From contig NC_051070.1 of assembly GCF_004664715.2 (NCBI RefSeq), positions 70,188,200 to 70,252,199 of the forward strand: a DNA stretch of 64,000 bases, given 5' to 3'. The position numbers were made by a program, and so were the translations under genes. Shown piece by piece: positions 22,700 through 34,923 of this stretch (its first letter is position 1; every line of letters begins with the position of its first letter). The DNA comes from Peromyscus leucopus (lineage: Eukaryota; Chordata; Mammalia; Rodentia; Cricetidae). Below the pieces are notes generated by a model that did not search any database, was not told where the DNA came from, and saw only the letters and a list, made by a program, of their open reading frames with translations.

Positions 22700-23185
22700 T
22701 CTATTCTTACCTCATCGTTGGAAAGTGGTCCAAAAATGGAGTCTCATGAAGAGAATTCTGAGTGTGTGTGAGAAAACTCCAAGAAAACAATACAAAAGTC
22801 TTGTGACCCCAGCTTCTTCAAAAACACAGAATTTTTCTTGGAATGTGCTTTTGTGCCCCTCCCAGGTGTAGCCATTCCGAGAATGTTCCCAAGAGTGAGT
22901 TGACTTCAGGTTATTTATTACGACTTGCTATTGTTATTTGTTTATATGTGTCTATGGAGAAACATGTTTTAGCTACATGCAGCTTGCCCTTGTGATTATG
23001 TACAGCTCGAACTCCTCATGAGAACCTTACCAATGTGATCTTTCTTAACTTAGCCTAACTTGACCTAACTTAGCAAAATATAAATTATCTGATGCTCTGA
23101 ATAAAGTTGGCTATTGCATGAGACTTTGGTCTGCCTCATTTTTAGGCTCCACTCTCCCAGGTTCCACTACCTCTAGAGTGATAAA
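22700..23185 (+). mobile_element. LTR-like element
   Basis: The stretch has an AATAAAG polyadenylation signal (about 23100) followed by 'gagactttggtctgcctcat' and a pyrimidine-rich end, as in retroviral R-U5 regions. The family is not identified and the edges are not certain. Confidence 0.45.
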
Positions 23186-24005
23186 TACCCCATTTCATCA
23201 ATCCTGTTCTATTTACATCATAAGACAGTTGGACATGTCAAAATAAACCATCTTATTTTATAGTCAGAGAATAGAAAGAATTCTCTGAAGACACAATATT
23301 AGCAAGAATAGGTTTATTTGGCTTTATTGCAAATATTAACAAGATTTATTAAGGATGTACAATGAAGATCATATCCCATTACCAGCCAAACTCATGGATC
23401 AGAACACAGACAACATGTGGTTCCTTTGTCTTCAGGGAACTTCAATTTCATGTGTGTCCATATCTTGTATAATCTTACAAAAAGATATAAGGCAATTAAA
23501 TTGATGTCAATTTCATTACATTTTTATAAAATAAAGATCAGATTAATGAAATGTATTTAAGAATCTGCCTGTGGGAAATAAATTACAAAGTACTGGAATG
23601 ATTTACTCTGGAGGATCTTTGATCTTCAAATGACTAAGAGAGGGGGGCAAACGTCTTGCAGCTTGCACTGGATACAAGGCTAGTTCCTTCCAGTAAAATA
23701 GCATTTTCAGCTATTCTCAGCCCCAGCTTGAATAAACATTTATTATTTTCTTCGTATATACTATTACAGGTAAAACAAAAAGTATGAAAAGTTGGTTTGG
23801 CTTGACATATTGATGACAGCAAGACATAGAAACAGCAGCTCCAGAAGTAAAGATCCTCTGTGTTATAGATAACAGTAGTTAAAAGTACATAAGGTATGTG
23901 CATAACACTCAGAGGGCTTATTTTATATGTGAAGTCATCTCAAGTCCAACCAAAGAAAAATACCATTACTGTCCAACACCAGGCAATGGTTCACATTCCT
24001 CAAAA
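23186..24005. other. Intergenic DNA, no gene seen
   Basis: AT-rich; no V exon, RSS or confident repeat. Confidence 0.4.
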
Positions 24006-24235
24006 TCTCCAAGCACGGGCTGGGGTTGTATCTCAGTCAATAGAGTGTATGCATGAGGCCCTGGGTTTGTTTCTACTACCATATAAACTGGTCATGGTGC
24101 ACACACCTGTAAGATAAAGGCAGGAGAATCAGGAATCCAAAATTATCCCAGTTATGAAACAAGACTAAGGTCAGCCTGGGATACAAGAGACCCTATCTGA
24201 AAAAACAGACAAAGAAACAAATGATAAAATATAAA
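24006..24235 (+). mobile_element. B4-type SINE (ID + B1 fusion)
   Basis: An ID-like head ('gggctggggttgtatctcag', 'catgaggccctgggtttg') is followed by a B1-like tail ('ggtcagcctgggatacaaga'). Confidence 0.72.
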
Positions 24236-26340
24236 CAGGTTATACTCTAGGGGTTTTGTAATTACTCTTTACATGTTGATGTCTTTTCTTTTTCATTTAC
24301 TCCAACATACACTATATCCACCATCTGTGGGAGATACATTCCATGATGTCAATTGAATGCCTCAAATTACAAATACCACTGAACCCCACACAAACTACAT
24401 TCTATCTTGTACATATACAGCATCTAAGTAAGTTTTCACTGCTTCAACTGAAGGAAGCACATGTGGCTTTTTTTTTTGCATGTCTAAATTGCAGCACCAC
24501 ATACCATTTCCTAAATAGTCATTTTGATAACTACTTAGTGTTAAATGTCAGGTGGCATGAGCAGCAAAGAAATGCTGGACAGAGATAACTTATGGCACAA
24601 GAGGGATGCAGCAGAGTGGCAGGGGAGTTTGTCATACTACTCAGGAGAGCCGGCAATTAAAAACCAATGAGTTGTTTATTTCTGAATTTTTTTTCATTTA
24701 AATTTTAAGACCACTGCTGAGGGGCCCAAAACCTATAGAAAGTTAATGGATGAAGAAGATTTTCTACGTGTGTAACAAGTGTCTAACTGCTTACTCCATA
24801 AACAGTGCTTGAGTATCTCTTATGAAAAGAACAGTTGCAACCTTCAACTTACACCCAGTACTCAAGAAGAGAAAAATAAAGACATTTATTGACACCTGTG
24901 TGTCCAAATAAGATGACAAAGGAAAGGATTTGATACTGCTTTCTGATCCATGCAGAGACGCTCTGATGGAGGAGATGTTTAAGCTGACTTCAAACCATCA
25001 GTAGATTTCCTAGTGCAGAGGATGCCTATGATAATTTTAGGCACAGTTTATGTCAGTGTGGCTGGAAAGTATATCAAATGTGGGTGACAAGATTAGAAAT
25101 GTACATTAGAGATGTTAATATGGCCCTGGGCTTGAAGGAGAGCATGGATCTTCAATGTGTTCATGTCCAGTGTCCTACTTAACTCTATGAGATGGGATAA
25201 ACAGATACAATACAGGACTTTATCTCTAATTAATCCTAAGCAATGTGGGTGATAATAATTTATTTTTAGTAATAATATCTTGCTTACTGATGCATATGTG
25301 AAAGACAAACTTCATCTGCTCCGATACAGCATTGCCCCTCTGTGGCCAAATGTGGAGGTCTTCACTCAACAGTTTCCTGAGCTTCCTAAAGGTTTCTGTG
25401 CAGAAATCCCTGCATCAATGATTCTTCCTGTGGCACCAATATTCCTTCCTATGGAAAAGGTCCTATCCTTGTTGAGGGCAGCTACAGCACACTTTCTATC
25501 CTGTACTGAGGTATGCCTTGGTGGATCTGAAGTTTTGCTTAGAACACTGGACACACCTGGCAAGAATGATGTCTCTGCAATGTGACACAAATAGCACACA
25601 TGCCCTGAGGTCTTTTCCAAGCACACAGTGGATGCTCAGGCTCTATCAGTGCCTAAGCTCCATTTCCTCCCATGTTAAACTCAAGTCAGCATAAGCTCTT
25701 CACATTGACAAGAACATGTTCCTATACAGACTTTAAATTGGAAAATTGTGTGACACCCTTCACAGCACTGGATACCGTCATATTATTATAGAAAGTGGAA
25801 ATAGAAAATGGCTAGAACTGATAGGAGTCATATTTTTGTTGACACCTGATATTGAGTGCCTTTCCATGTAGTTCCATAAGTCATACTCATTTGCTAAAAC
25901 AATTTGTCCATTTTCAGATTGGGTTCTTCTTTTTTTGTTCCTTGAATTAGAGCTTTGGGCACAGTCTATCTAAAGTTCTTTGAACAACATATTTTGAGTA
26001 CTCTCTCCTGGTGTCTTGTCATTTGTTTTCTTAAAGACCTCTGCTTAGGAAATTTCAAAGCAATGCTGACTAAAGTTAAAGAAAGAACAGTAAACAGAAA
26101 GATAACTCACAATAATAAACTAGAATGTCCAATATCTTTGATTTTAATTTCCCCTGAGGTCTACTAAAATTCAATAAATATCAATAAAATTTCCCATATA
26201 CTGGTATTTTTTGAGAAAATAATAGACTAGAGACTTCTGGATAAGAAGGTAGACTAGAGGATGGGTTTGTGTGAGCTATTAAATTAAATCAGATCAAGAA
26301 AAATATGGAATTTATCTCAAAGACTAAATCAGAGGAAGAG
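24236..26340. other. Intergenic DNA with one unexplained open stretch
   Basis: Opposed open frames at 25280-25585 (plus) and 25366-25626 (minus) share a less AT-rich island. No protein is recognised, and there is no RSS, so a V segment is excluded. It may be an old processed pseudogene piece or an unnamed repeat. Confidence 0.3.
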
Positions 26341-26374
26341 CTTAAGAATGCTACAAGGAAGTAAAAGATTCCTG

Positions 26375-26472
26375 AAAAGGGGAAGGAAGAAGAAGGAAAA
26401 GAAGAAAGAGGAGGAGAAGGAGAAGGAAAAAGAGGAGAAGAAGAAGAAGAGGGGGAGGAGGAGGAGGAGGAG

Positions 26473-26527
<55 letters not shown>
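26375..26527. repeat. Long purine tract ending in (AG)n
   Basis: About 150 bp of almost pure purine run from GAA/GGA-rich text (26378-26476) into about 25 AG units (26477-26527). Confidence 0.96.
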
Positions 26528-26533
<6 letters not shown>

Positions 26534-26589
26534 ACAATACAGCATAACAACCTTGGCCATGAAGTTCTCTAGTTAGTATCAAGGGCCCA

Positions 26590-27010
26590 GAGCATCTTTC
26601 TTTAAAAAAATTAAGTAAAAATTATTTTCATACAATATATTTAGATCTACCAATGCCTATACTCTCAAAAAAGAACCTCCATCCCTCAGCAGACATCAAT
26701 AGCCAGTAGCTCCTCAATAAGGGGTGGAGCCTGGTAATTTTCCCCACTTATGCATGAATTTTGGTTGGCTTAGTCTTGTATAGGTAGGCGTTTTGCAGAC
26801 AACTGCTGTAAGTTCATGAATGTGGCAGCCATGTCATGCCCAGAAGACAGCACTCCTCTCCATATTTTGACATATACATTCTTTCTGTCTCTTCTTCCTC
26901 AATGTCCCTTGGGCATTGGTAAAGATGTCCCCTAGGGCTGAGCACTCAGTATTTCATTCTCAGTACTTTGACCAGGTTTATGTCTGCATTGACCACTGCC
27001 CACTGCCAAG
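26590..27010 (-). mobile_element. L1 3' UTR fragment
   Basis: This is the same family as 5460-5950: 'agccagtagctcctcaataa', 'acaactgctgtaagttcatg' and 'cctagggctgagcactcagt'. Confidence 0.7.
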
Positions 27011-27136
27011 ACATCAGCCCAGGACTGCAGACATAAACACACATATTTAGAAGGCAATCTGACCATAAAATTTAGCAAAATAACAATGGTAGATTTTACT
27101 CTAGGGCCCATAACCTCCCAAGCCTTGAGATTCATG

Positions 27137-27361
27137 TTTTTAAATGTTTATTTATTTTTATTCTTATGTGTATGGGTGTTTTGCCTACATGTATATCTCT
27201 GCACCACATATATTCAGTGTCCATGGAGGCCAGAGAGGGGTGTTAGATTCCCTAAAACTGGAGGTACAGTGATATTAGCTGCCACGTAGGTGCTGGGAAG
27301 CGAACCTGGTCCTCTGGGAGAGCAGCCAGTGCTCTTGACCATTAAGCTGTCTCTCCAGCCC
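27137..27361 (-). mobile_element. B2/B3-type SINE
   Basis: This minus-strand copy runs from an AT-rich tail ('atgtttatttatttttattc') to 'taagctgtctctccagcccc', the reverse of the B2 head. Confidence 0.88.
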
Positions 27362-27889
27362 CACAATGGGCTTTTGGTGAGGATTACAGTACCAAGTATG
27401 ACAGTCTCACCTGTGGAGCAGGCCTCAAATCCAGAAGAAAAGTGGCACATTACCCATAAAAGTGGTGCTACCACCTCACCAGCTGGCACTTCTTGATAGT
27501 GCAGCATACAGGGACCAGCTCTGGATTAAATCATTAAAGTATTTTCTTCATTGATGTCTTTTCTCTCCAACAGCCTGCATAACATCTTTCAGTACCATAT
27601 AAGGCAGCCAGTAGGGAGGAGATTTCCTGGTCAATTGCAACTGATATATTTATGGCCGGCAGCCAAAGTATATAGTCTCTTTAGTAGTGAGGTCTTCTCA
27701 TGTAGTTATTGTAAATAACCAAGGCAAAGGCAACAGCTTATGTTTTGGAGACCTTTGATCAATAACACACAGAGAGGTGGTCCTTGTTTGTGCTTTAATT
27801 TTTGTTGAATAATTCATGTGTTCTGGTAATAGCATTGTCCATTCATGCAAGGTAGCTCCATTTGAACTAATTTTCTTTTTAAGTTATAG

Positions 27890-28455
27890 TTTGTAAATGT
27901 ACCACATTTTCATTATTCATTTGTCTGTTGATGGGCATCTAGGCTGTTTCCATTTCCTGGTTATCATGTGCTTTTGTGTGTGTGTGTGCATGTGCTTGTG
28001 TGTGTCTTCATGTGCTTGAATGTGAGTGTCCACCTATGCTGGTGTGTTTGTGTGTATGAGTTGGTTTGTGGTATACATTTGTGTATTGGTGCATGTTTCT
28101 GTGCTGGTGTGTATTTGTGTGTTAGTGTGAATCTGTATGTTGGTGTGTGTATCTATATGCCTCTGTGTGTCCACGTGTTTGTGGAGGACACAGTTTGATA
28201 TCACGTCTTCCTAGATAGCAGTCTGCTTTATGTTTTGAGACATGCTCTCTCACAGAGCCCAGAGTTCACTGACTCAACTAGACTAGCTAGCTAGCAAGCC
28301 CCGGGGTTCCTCCTGCACCTACCTCGCCAGTGCTGACATTACAGCTGTGCAACACTGTCCATGGCTTTTTACATGGCTACCGAGGATCCAAACTTAAACC
28401 CAGGTCCTCCTGCTTACATAGCAAGCAATCTACTGTCTAGCCATCTCCTCAGCCT
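27890..28455 (-). mobile_element. L1 scrap, TG-rich minisatellite and B4-type SINE
   Basis: A short antisense L1 piece ('catctaggctgtttccattt', about 27900-27968) is followed by imperfect TG-rich units of about 20 bp (27972-28185). A minus-strand B4-type SINE follows (about 28185-28455), ending 'ctagccatctcctcagcc'. Confidence 0.6.
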
Positions 28456-28559
28456 CCTTTGTTGTATCTGTTTAATATTCTAGATTTTCATTTTATACCA
28501 CTAATTACCCTAATCTAATTTTATATTGGAACTTACTCGTTCACAAACAAAAGATCAAA

Positions 28560-29725
28560 ATAAAATTGCTAAGTAGATAAATGTCAGACAGGGATTTTGA
28601 AACAAAATTCTAGTAAAAAAAATTCAGTGACTAAAGAGAATACAAGCAAATGAACTCATTCCAGGACCTGGAGATAGAATTCAGCAACAAAGAAGAAAAC
28701 AGCTAGCAAATGGGATAAAGCAGATGAAAATGTCAGAAACATGGGCAAGGTAAGGACTACAATCCTCAAATACAAATGAGAAAGATGAAGCGAATTAACA
28801 TGACCACAATGACTAAGACTTCTGGGAAATGCACTAGAAACCAGTGTCCTACAGGGTTTAATTTAGGCATAGACAACACAGATAACTCTGTTCAGTGAAA
28901 TTGTAGCAGACATTTCCCCAAACTCATTGAAGGAAACAAACATTGAAACACAAGAGACACACTTAGAATCTTAAGTGGACATTACCAGAGCCAGTACATG
29001 ATGTATTCTAGTCAGATGTTAAAAATACAAAGCAAGCAATACTAAAAGCTGTGTCTCAGTTATATCTCTATTGCCACAACAAAGCACCATGAGCAAGAAA
29101 GCTCATAAAAGAAAGAATGTAAATGGGACTCATCATTTCAGAGGGCAGTAGAGTCCATGACCATCATGGTGGGGAGCATGGCAGCAGGCAGGCAGGCATG
29201 GTGCTGGAGAAGTAGCTAAGAACTTACATCTGATCCATAAACAGGAGGCAGGGTGGGGGTCTAATTGGGAATGGTGTTGACTTTTTAAATGTCAAAGCCC
29301 ACCCCCAATGACAGACACACCTCTTCCAATAAGTCCTCACCTCCCAATCTTTCCCAAATAGTACTATCAACTGTGGACCAAGCATTTAAATATATGAGCC
29401 TATGGAGGAGAGGTATTCTTATTCATACTACCACAAGCTTTAGTTCGGGTAAAACTCCCACTCACATACAAAAGCAGAAATATCAGAAAAATCATATCTT
29501 TCCTCAGCATCCTTTAAAGCTGGAATGATAAACATAAACACCAAGCCCTGACAGTAGACAACTGTCAACCAAGATTGTTATACACAGCAAAATTACCGTT
29601 TAAAGTTCATGGCAAAACAAAGACGTTTCAAGACAAGCACAAATGTAATTCATGACCAGCAAGCTGGCACTGCAGAAGATACTTAAGGAAGTAACAGACA
29701 TAGAGGAGGAAGAAAGTAACAATCA
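28560..29725 (+). mobile_element. HAL1/L1 ORF1-type fragment, interrupted
   Basis: Sense-strand pieces at 28560-29040 and 29530-29725 ('caaccaagattgttatacac', 'gctggcactgcagaagatac') resemble HAL1/L1 ORF1. A different dispersed repeat sits between them at about 29045-29450. Confidence 0.55.
29045..29450 (+). mobile_element. Dispersed rodent repeat, family not named
   Basis: The pieces 'gtccatgaccatcatggtgg', 'gagcatggcagcaggcaggc' and 'ccatgagcaagaaagc' are typical of a common rodent interspersed repeat. A related one lies at 54330-54690. Confidence 0.5.
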
Positions 29726-30439
29726 ATGGGAGAAAGAGCAAAAGGCCCATCTCCTTCAAATCCCTCCCAGGGCAAGCTCCTATGATCTCTGAGATCCAAT
29801 AGGCACTGCTTCTCCACAAGGCCAAATTGGAGAAGGAGACTTTAGCCTTGAGCATCTGGGGGACTCTTAAAGTCTACACTGTAAGAAATACAAGTAAGTT
29901 AAAGGAACAGGAAAGCTGACTGGCTATATGGCAACTGTAAAAGAGCTAAATCATTATACAGTCATTATATCAGATATACTGTGACCCCAAAGTTACTCGA
30001 GGTAAAGAGGGAATATTTGTAATAACACTAGTCCATCTTAGGGTTAAGGTCTTAGCTGACTGGCAGAGTGCTTTTCTGCCATCCTTGAGGTCCTGGGTTG
30101 AATCCTCTGGTGGTGGTGGGGGGGGGTGAGTTGTGTGTGCCTCTGTGTGGAGGGGCTGATCTATTAGGAAAATACAATGCTTATAAACATATTTGTACCT
30201 AATAACCAAAAGCTGAGCTATTAGCAGAAACAGATGATTTAACAATAGTGGTTGTCTGTCGACTTCAGTAACTTACTCTTAATAGTAAATAGTAAATCTA
30301 AGCAGAACAGAAAAGAAATAGACTTTGAAAACACCGTGAAGCAAGGAGAACCCACAGGTGTCCAGTCAAGGATTCATTCTTCTTAAACATGCAGGGGACA
30401 CTCTTTGGATTATATCGTGTTTTAGTTCAGAGAAACTCC

Positions 30440-31100
30440 AAGGATATTGTGGTGGTTTGAATGAAAATGGCCTATAGGCCTATAAGGAGTGGCACTATTA
30501 GGCAGTGTGGCTTTGTTGGAGTAGATGTGTCCTTGATGGAGGAAGTGTGTCTTTGGGGAGCAGGCTTTGAGGTCTCATATGCTCAAGCCAGGCCCAGTGG
30601 CTTTCTCTTCCAGCTGCCTGCTGATCCAGATGCAGAACTCTTAGCTACTTCTTCAGCTCCACATCTGCCTGCATACTGCTGTGTTTCCCATCATGATGAC
30701 AACGAACTAGATCTCTAAACTGTATGTCAGCCTGAATTAAATGTTTTCCTTTAGATCAGTTTCCATGGCCATGGTGTCTCTTCACAGCAATAAAACCCTA
30801 ACTAAGACAGAAGTTGGTACCAAAAACTGAGGTATTGCTGTGATAGGCCTGACCATACTTTTAAGCTTTGAGGTCTAGCCAAGCCCAATGACTCTCTCTT
30901 CCTGCTGCCTGCAGATCTAGATGTAGAACTCTCAGTTACCTCTTTAGCACCATGTCTACCTGTATGCTGCCGTGCTTCCTACTATGATGATAATGGGCTA
31001 GACCTCTAAACTGCAAGCCACCCCCAATGAAATGTTTTCCTTTATAGGAGTTGTCATGATCATGGTGTCTCTTCACAACAATAAAGCTATAACTATGAAA
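30440..31100 (+). mobile_element. LTR-like rodent repeat with a partial second copy
   Basis: A full copy starts TGTGGTGGTTTGAATGAAAA (about 30449) and ends 'ctaactaagaca' (about 30810), so it has TG..CA ends. A second copy of its latter half follows at 30860-31100 ('tttgaggtctagccaagccc' to 'cttcacaacaataaagctat'). Confidence 0.7.
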
Positions 31101-31179
31101 GATAGGAAAGTGTGCCTTAAGCATCACTCACTTATGTTTAACAGCATAGGAACATTTGGGGATGTTTTCCTACTGCACC

Positions 31180-31760
31180 AATAGGCCAGGTATATGTGTG
31201 CCCATCCCTGCCATGGCCTACTGTGGTCAGGGCTGAATGTGCTTGAGACATCAGTGTCCACAGCAGTATTACCTGGATGACTGACTGCCTTTGTCTTTCT
31301 TTCTGTTTGCTCCTTACCCTTTAGGAATTCAGGACACCATTACTTAAATGTTCATGATGCCCATGTGGGCTTTTCCCTGTCCAGTTTGGCATGTCCATTG
31401 ATGTCATCCTTGTTCAGCTCATGTTTGGGCAGTCATGTTGGTGAGACTTTATGTGTTTAGCTTCTGATGCTACTAGGAAATGCAATCTCCCAACAAACTC
31501 CCTGATCCTCTGGATCTTGCAATCTTTTTGCCCCCCTTCCCACACTGTTACCTGAGCCTTAGTTGTGGGTGTGTTTTGTAGATGTATTCACTGGGGCTGA
31601 GCTCCACAATTCTTCATTTTTATTGGCTGTGATTTTCTGTATTGGTCTCCATCTGTTGCAAAGAGAAGTTTCTTTGATGAGGGTGAAGACTAGATTGTCT
31701 GTGGGTATAATAACAAATGTTTATAGATTGATAGTACAATAAATAATTGGTTGTCCAGTG
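31180..31760 (-). mobile_element. L1 3' UTR fragment
   Basis: The stretches 'catttttattggctgtgatt', 'gtctccatctgttgcaaaga' and 'tgatgagggtgaagactaga' match the L1 family seen at 40440-41130. Confidence 0.62.
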
Positions 31761-31825
31761 CCAAAAGTTTAGCCCTGAAAACAGACATAACACAGATAAA
31801 AATAACATTATATAGACTGAACAGG

Positions 31826-31928
31826 TCATATATATACATATATATATATGTGTATATATACACATATATTTATATATACACATATATATTGCATATACAC
31901 ACATACACATATATATGCATATATAACA
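31826..31928. repeat. Alternating (TA)/(CA) simple repeat
   Basis: A run of alternating pyrimidine-purine text, mostly 'atatatacacatatat', with self-complementary parts. Confidence 0.92.
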
Positions 31929-32288
31929 TTATTGAAAAAGGGGTCATGAATCTGAAGCAGAAAGGAGTATAGGAGTATTTGGAGAGAGGAAATGAAATGG
32001 AGAAATATTGTAATTATATTATAATTTCAAAATATATTCATGTTAATTCATTCCTCCCATCAACCTCTCTGTTAGCTTCAAGATGAACATTTGTGTTTCA
32101 TGAGGGAGTATATATTGGGAAATGAAGATTAAGAGCAAAGTCCTGAACATATGAGGCCAAAAGCTTACCTGAGGGTGAAACTCTGCCAGTACCAGAAAGA
32201 AACTCTGTCAGTACATTGAACTAGACAGATATTCTGTGTGGCATCCTGATGTATTGTGACTGAGAAGGGCCACACCCACCTAGCTGAA

Positions 32289-32327
32289 GGTTTGTGTACT
32301 GGCTGCAGGTGCGTGGGGAGCACTGTG
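32289..32327 (-). promoter_or_regulatory. 23-RSS of the TRAV22-like gene
   Basis: Heptamer CACAGTG (32321-32327), 23 bp spacer (32298-32320) and nonamer ACACAAACC (32289-32297) are present. The spacer has the same CACCTG-containing core, at the same offset, as TRAV17 and the 61 kb gene. Confidence 0.95.
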
Positions 32328-32823
32328 CACTCATAGCACAGAAATAAGTGCCTGAGTCTGTGGTCTGGGAGGAGGAAATGTGCAACGAGCTGCGACGTTC
32401 CCGAGTGACTGTCGTGGACGTCAGTCTTCCACTCTTCTTTGTTCCAGAAGGATTGTAAAACAGGCTCTTCAGATGTCCCCCAGCACTTTGGTGAAACCAC
32501 TGCACACTGTTCAAAACTGTGGAAAAATTGCACTGCAGCTCTGCACGCTCTCCCTCCTGCAGAACCAAGGACACAGGACTCTGCTCCACTTGTTCACCTT
32601 TCACCCCTGATTAGAAACAGAGAAAGAGATCACTGAACATCCACAGAACCCTGAACACACCCCATGTCCTCTGAGAAGGTGGGAGCTCTGCAGGACTCCT
32701 GGTCTGCTTCCCCACCCTCCATGTGCTGACAGAATCCTCTCTGTCCCCTGAATGTGGACAGCCAGACTCACAGCAAACCTGGGTGCACAGCAGCCCCAGC
32801 AGAGAGCACAGCAGCCTCTTCAT
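32328..32823 (-). CDS. TRAV22-like: T-cell receptor alpha V gene, TRAV22-like
   Basis: This is an intact germline V segment for the TCR alpha chain. The leader exon is 32772-32823 (MKRLLCSLLGLLCTQVC, donor GTGAGT), the intron is 165 bp, and the V exon is 32328-32606 after a TTCTAATCAG acceptor. The splice gives CWVKGEQVEQSP. Cys23 (ELQCNFST), Trp41 (VQWFHQ) and Cys104 (TYFCAMS) are present. Leader MKR-LLGLL, QVEQSP, QCNF, QWFHQ, FYNPSGTK and ISSSQTTDSG point to human TRAV22; mouse TRAV10 and TRAV18-type genes are related and could be closer. No stop or frameshift is seen. It lies next upstream of TRDV1, as TRAV22 does in human apart from TRAV23, which was not found here. Antisense open frames over the leader are shadows. 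Confidence 0.92.
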
Positions 32824-32952
32824 GGTGCTTGTGTGGCTGCTGGAGACAGAAGCAAGGAGCCAAGCCCTGGGCTGTGGTGTCAGGATGGCTGTTGAATGTC
32901 CCTCCTCCTGCAACCAGTCAGCTCCACCCAGGAACCCTGCCAGGCCAGACAC

Positions 32953-33224
32953 TGCAGAGTTCCCTCCCAGCCTTCTGAGCCTGAGGCTCCTCCCAAACCA
33001 GCCCTGCCTGAGAGTCTGGGTGGAGTGCAGTGGGTGGGGGGCACAATTGAGATGACTCTGGAATTATAGACTACGTGAGTGACCTTTGAGGAAAAAGATG
33101 ATTTGTTCCTCCTAAGGAGAAAATGTCTCAACTGTGTAACAAGTGGCTGGAGAACTTTTAAAAAAGCAACAACTAAATATTCATGCTAGGAAACAGGTGT
33201 ACCTTCTGACTAAACAATCTTTAC
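32953..33224. other. Region upstream of the TRAV22-like gene
   Basis: GC-richer than its surroundings. 'gtgggtggggggcaca' (about 33029-33044) is at best a poor CTCF match. No TATA box is clear. Confidence 0.3.
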
Positions 33225-33380
33225 TGGCTGGGCAAAGTGGCACACACCCTTGATCACAGCACTCTGGAGGAAGAGTCGGGTGGATCTCTGTGAGTTCACG
33301 GCCAGCCTGATCTACAAAATGAGTTTTAGAAAAGCCAGAGCTGTTACACAGAGAAACCCTGTTCCAAAACATGCCCCCCA
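33225..33380 (+). mobile_element. B1 SINE, diverged
   Basis: The pieces 'actggctgggcaaagtggca', 'ggtggatctctgtgagttca' and 'cacagagaaaccctgttcc' appear in B1 order. Confidence 0.82.
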
Positions 33381-33544
33381 GCCTAAAAAGAATCTTTATT
33401 AAATAAAGAGACATACCAATCATGCAAAGTAAAAAGCATCTAATTATTTTTAATAATTTCCTAATCTTAAAATAGATGAAATATGTGTTTTACCAAACAC
33501 ATTTTATAAAAAAATCTCTCTTACTCTCTAAGATACTGAAACTC

Positions 33545-34240
33545 ATGCTGGACCTTGCACAGGGATTATTAGCATACCTTAAAAGTTCCTTAAGACATAA
33601 GGCTACTACTCTAGAGTGTACTCAGTCTGTTTATTTAAGCTGTCTTTAAGAGAACAATGTAACAAGCAACCTTCTTGCCTTGGATCCCACTGTAATCTAG
33701 TTCTATAACCTAAGTTAATGCATAGCCTTAATTCTAAATTATGTACACTTCCATGCTCCTGACCCAGAGTAATGTATATATGTATGTATGTATATTATGG
33801 TAATATTTGCTAGAAGCAGCAAATATATGTTGAAATCAATCTTATAAAACAATATCTGCCATAAACGTTAAAGACGGCATATAGAGATTGTTTGTTAGGT
33901 TAATAACAATGTTTGTCTGCTTGTTGTCTGGGTCATTTGATGTCAGTTGGATTCCATGACTTATTCCTTTGTAAAACTCTGTGAAAGATTTATGTAAACT
34001 ACCCCCCATTCCTTTCCCATGTGATGGTTTCTGTGCTGTTCAATAAATACAGATCAGAGCCCTTTGTTGGAGACAAATCTCCAGATACATGCACAGGAAC
34101 AAACAAGACAAGACAGCCTTCAGGGAGACTCAGATTTAGACTCATACAACAGACAGATGCAGACAGAATGGTGGAAGTCATGGGAAGGGAGAAGCAGAGA
34201 ATTCAAATCCAGGCTCGGTCTTAAATTAAACCAAAGGTAT
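33545..34240 (+). mobile_element. LTR-like element
   Basis: A polyadenylation signal in 'gttcaataaatacagatcag' (about 34038) and a long AT-rich U3-like part suggest an LTR. The family and exact ends are uncertain. Confidence 0.4.
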
Positions 34241-34923
34241 TTTTTTTTTCTTTATGGTGACACTGAAACATTTTGGGTACTCGGAGTCTATGATTAATGC
34301 ATCCACACAGATGCAGTGTTTATTTTAGGAGACATTCCCATTATAACAGAGGTTTGTGATAGATTTGTTTGTTTGTGAAATGACCGCATAAGAAGGACGT
34401 GGACCGGGGAAAGCTAACGTAGGAGTGCTGCATTCCTGAGTGACAGGGGCAGCAGGGAAGGTGTGCTGTTGCCTATGATGACTGCAGGGGACAATGTGCT
34501 GTGCGTCCATAACAATAGAGGAATGCATTTTAAAGATTTTACCATAAAGATGACTGGCTGAGAAATGAGACTAGTAATGAAAAGTAAACAATCTCCTCAA
34601 CGATAGCCCACAGTCAACCTCACACCATCTCAAGCCATCACTGTCTCAAACCGTATTATAGAAACTAATGTCTTCCAGTTTGAAGAGAATCCTGTGGGAT
34701 AAGTGGGTAGAATTTTGACTAGGGTACAAATGCTGTCTTTCAGGGATCAGATCTCTCCTTTGCAAAATGAGAAACAAGTTAATGGCAACTAAGATCTGTC
34801 CCATAGGAATGAAGTACTTCCCAAGATTCCACTTTCTCTGTACTGTTGCCTTCAGAGAACATGCCAAGTCCCTGAGAGGGTCTGAGGCTAGGACTCTAGT
34901 CTTTTACTCTGCAGGTCATATGT
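34241..34923. other. Intergenic DNA, no gene seen
   Basis: This is the interval 3' of the TRAV8/9-type pseudogene. No further RSS or V exon was found. Confidence 0.4.

Noticed and set aside
26289..26582. Long Ser/Leu- and Arg/Glu-rich open frames
   Set aside because: They are translations of the purine tract and (AG)n repeat.
32723..33055. Plus-strand frames over the TRAV22-like leader
   Set aside because: They are antisense shadows of the leader exon and the GC-rich upstream flank.
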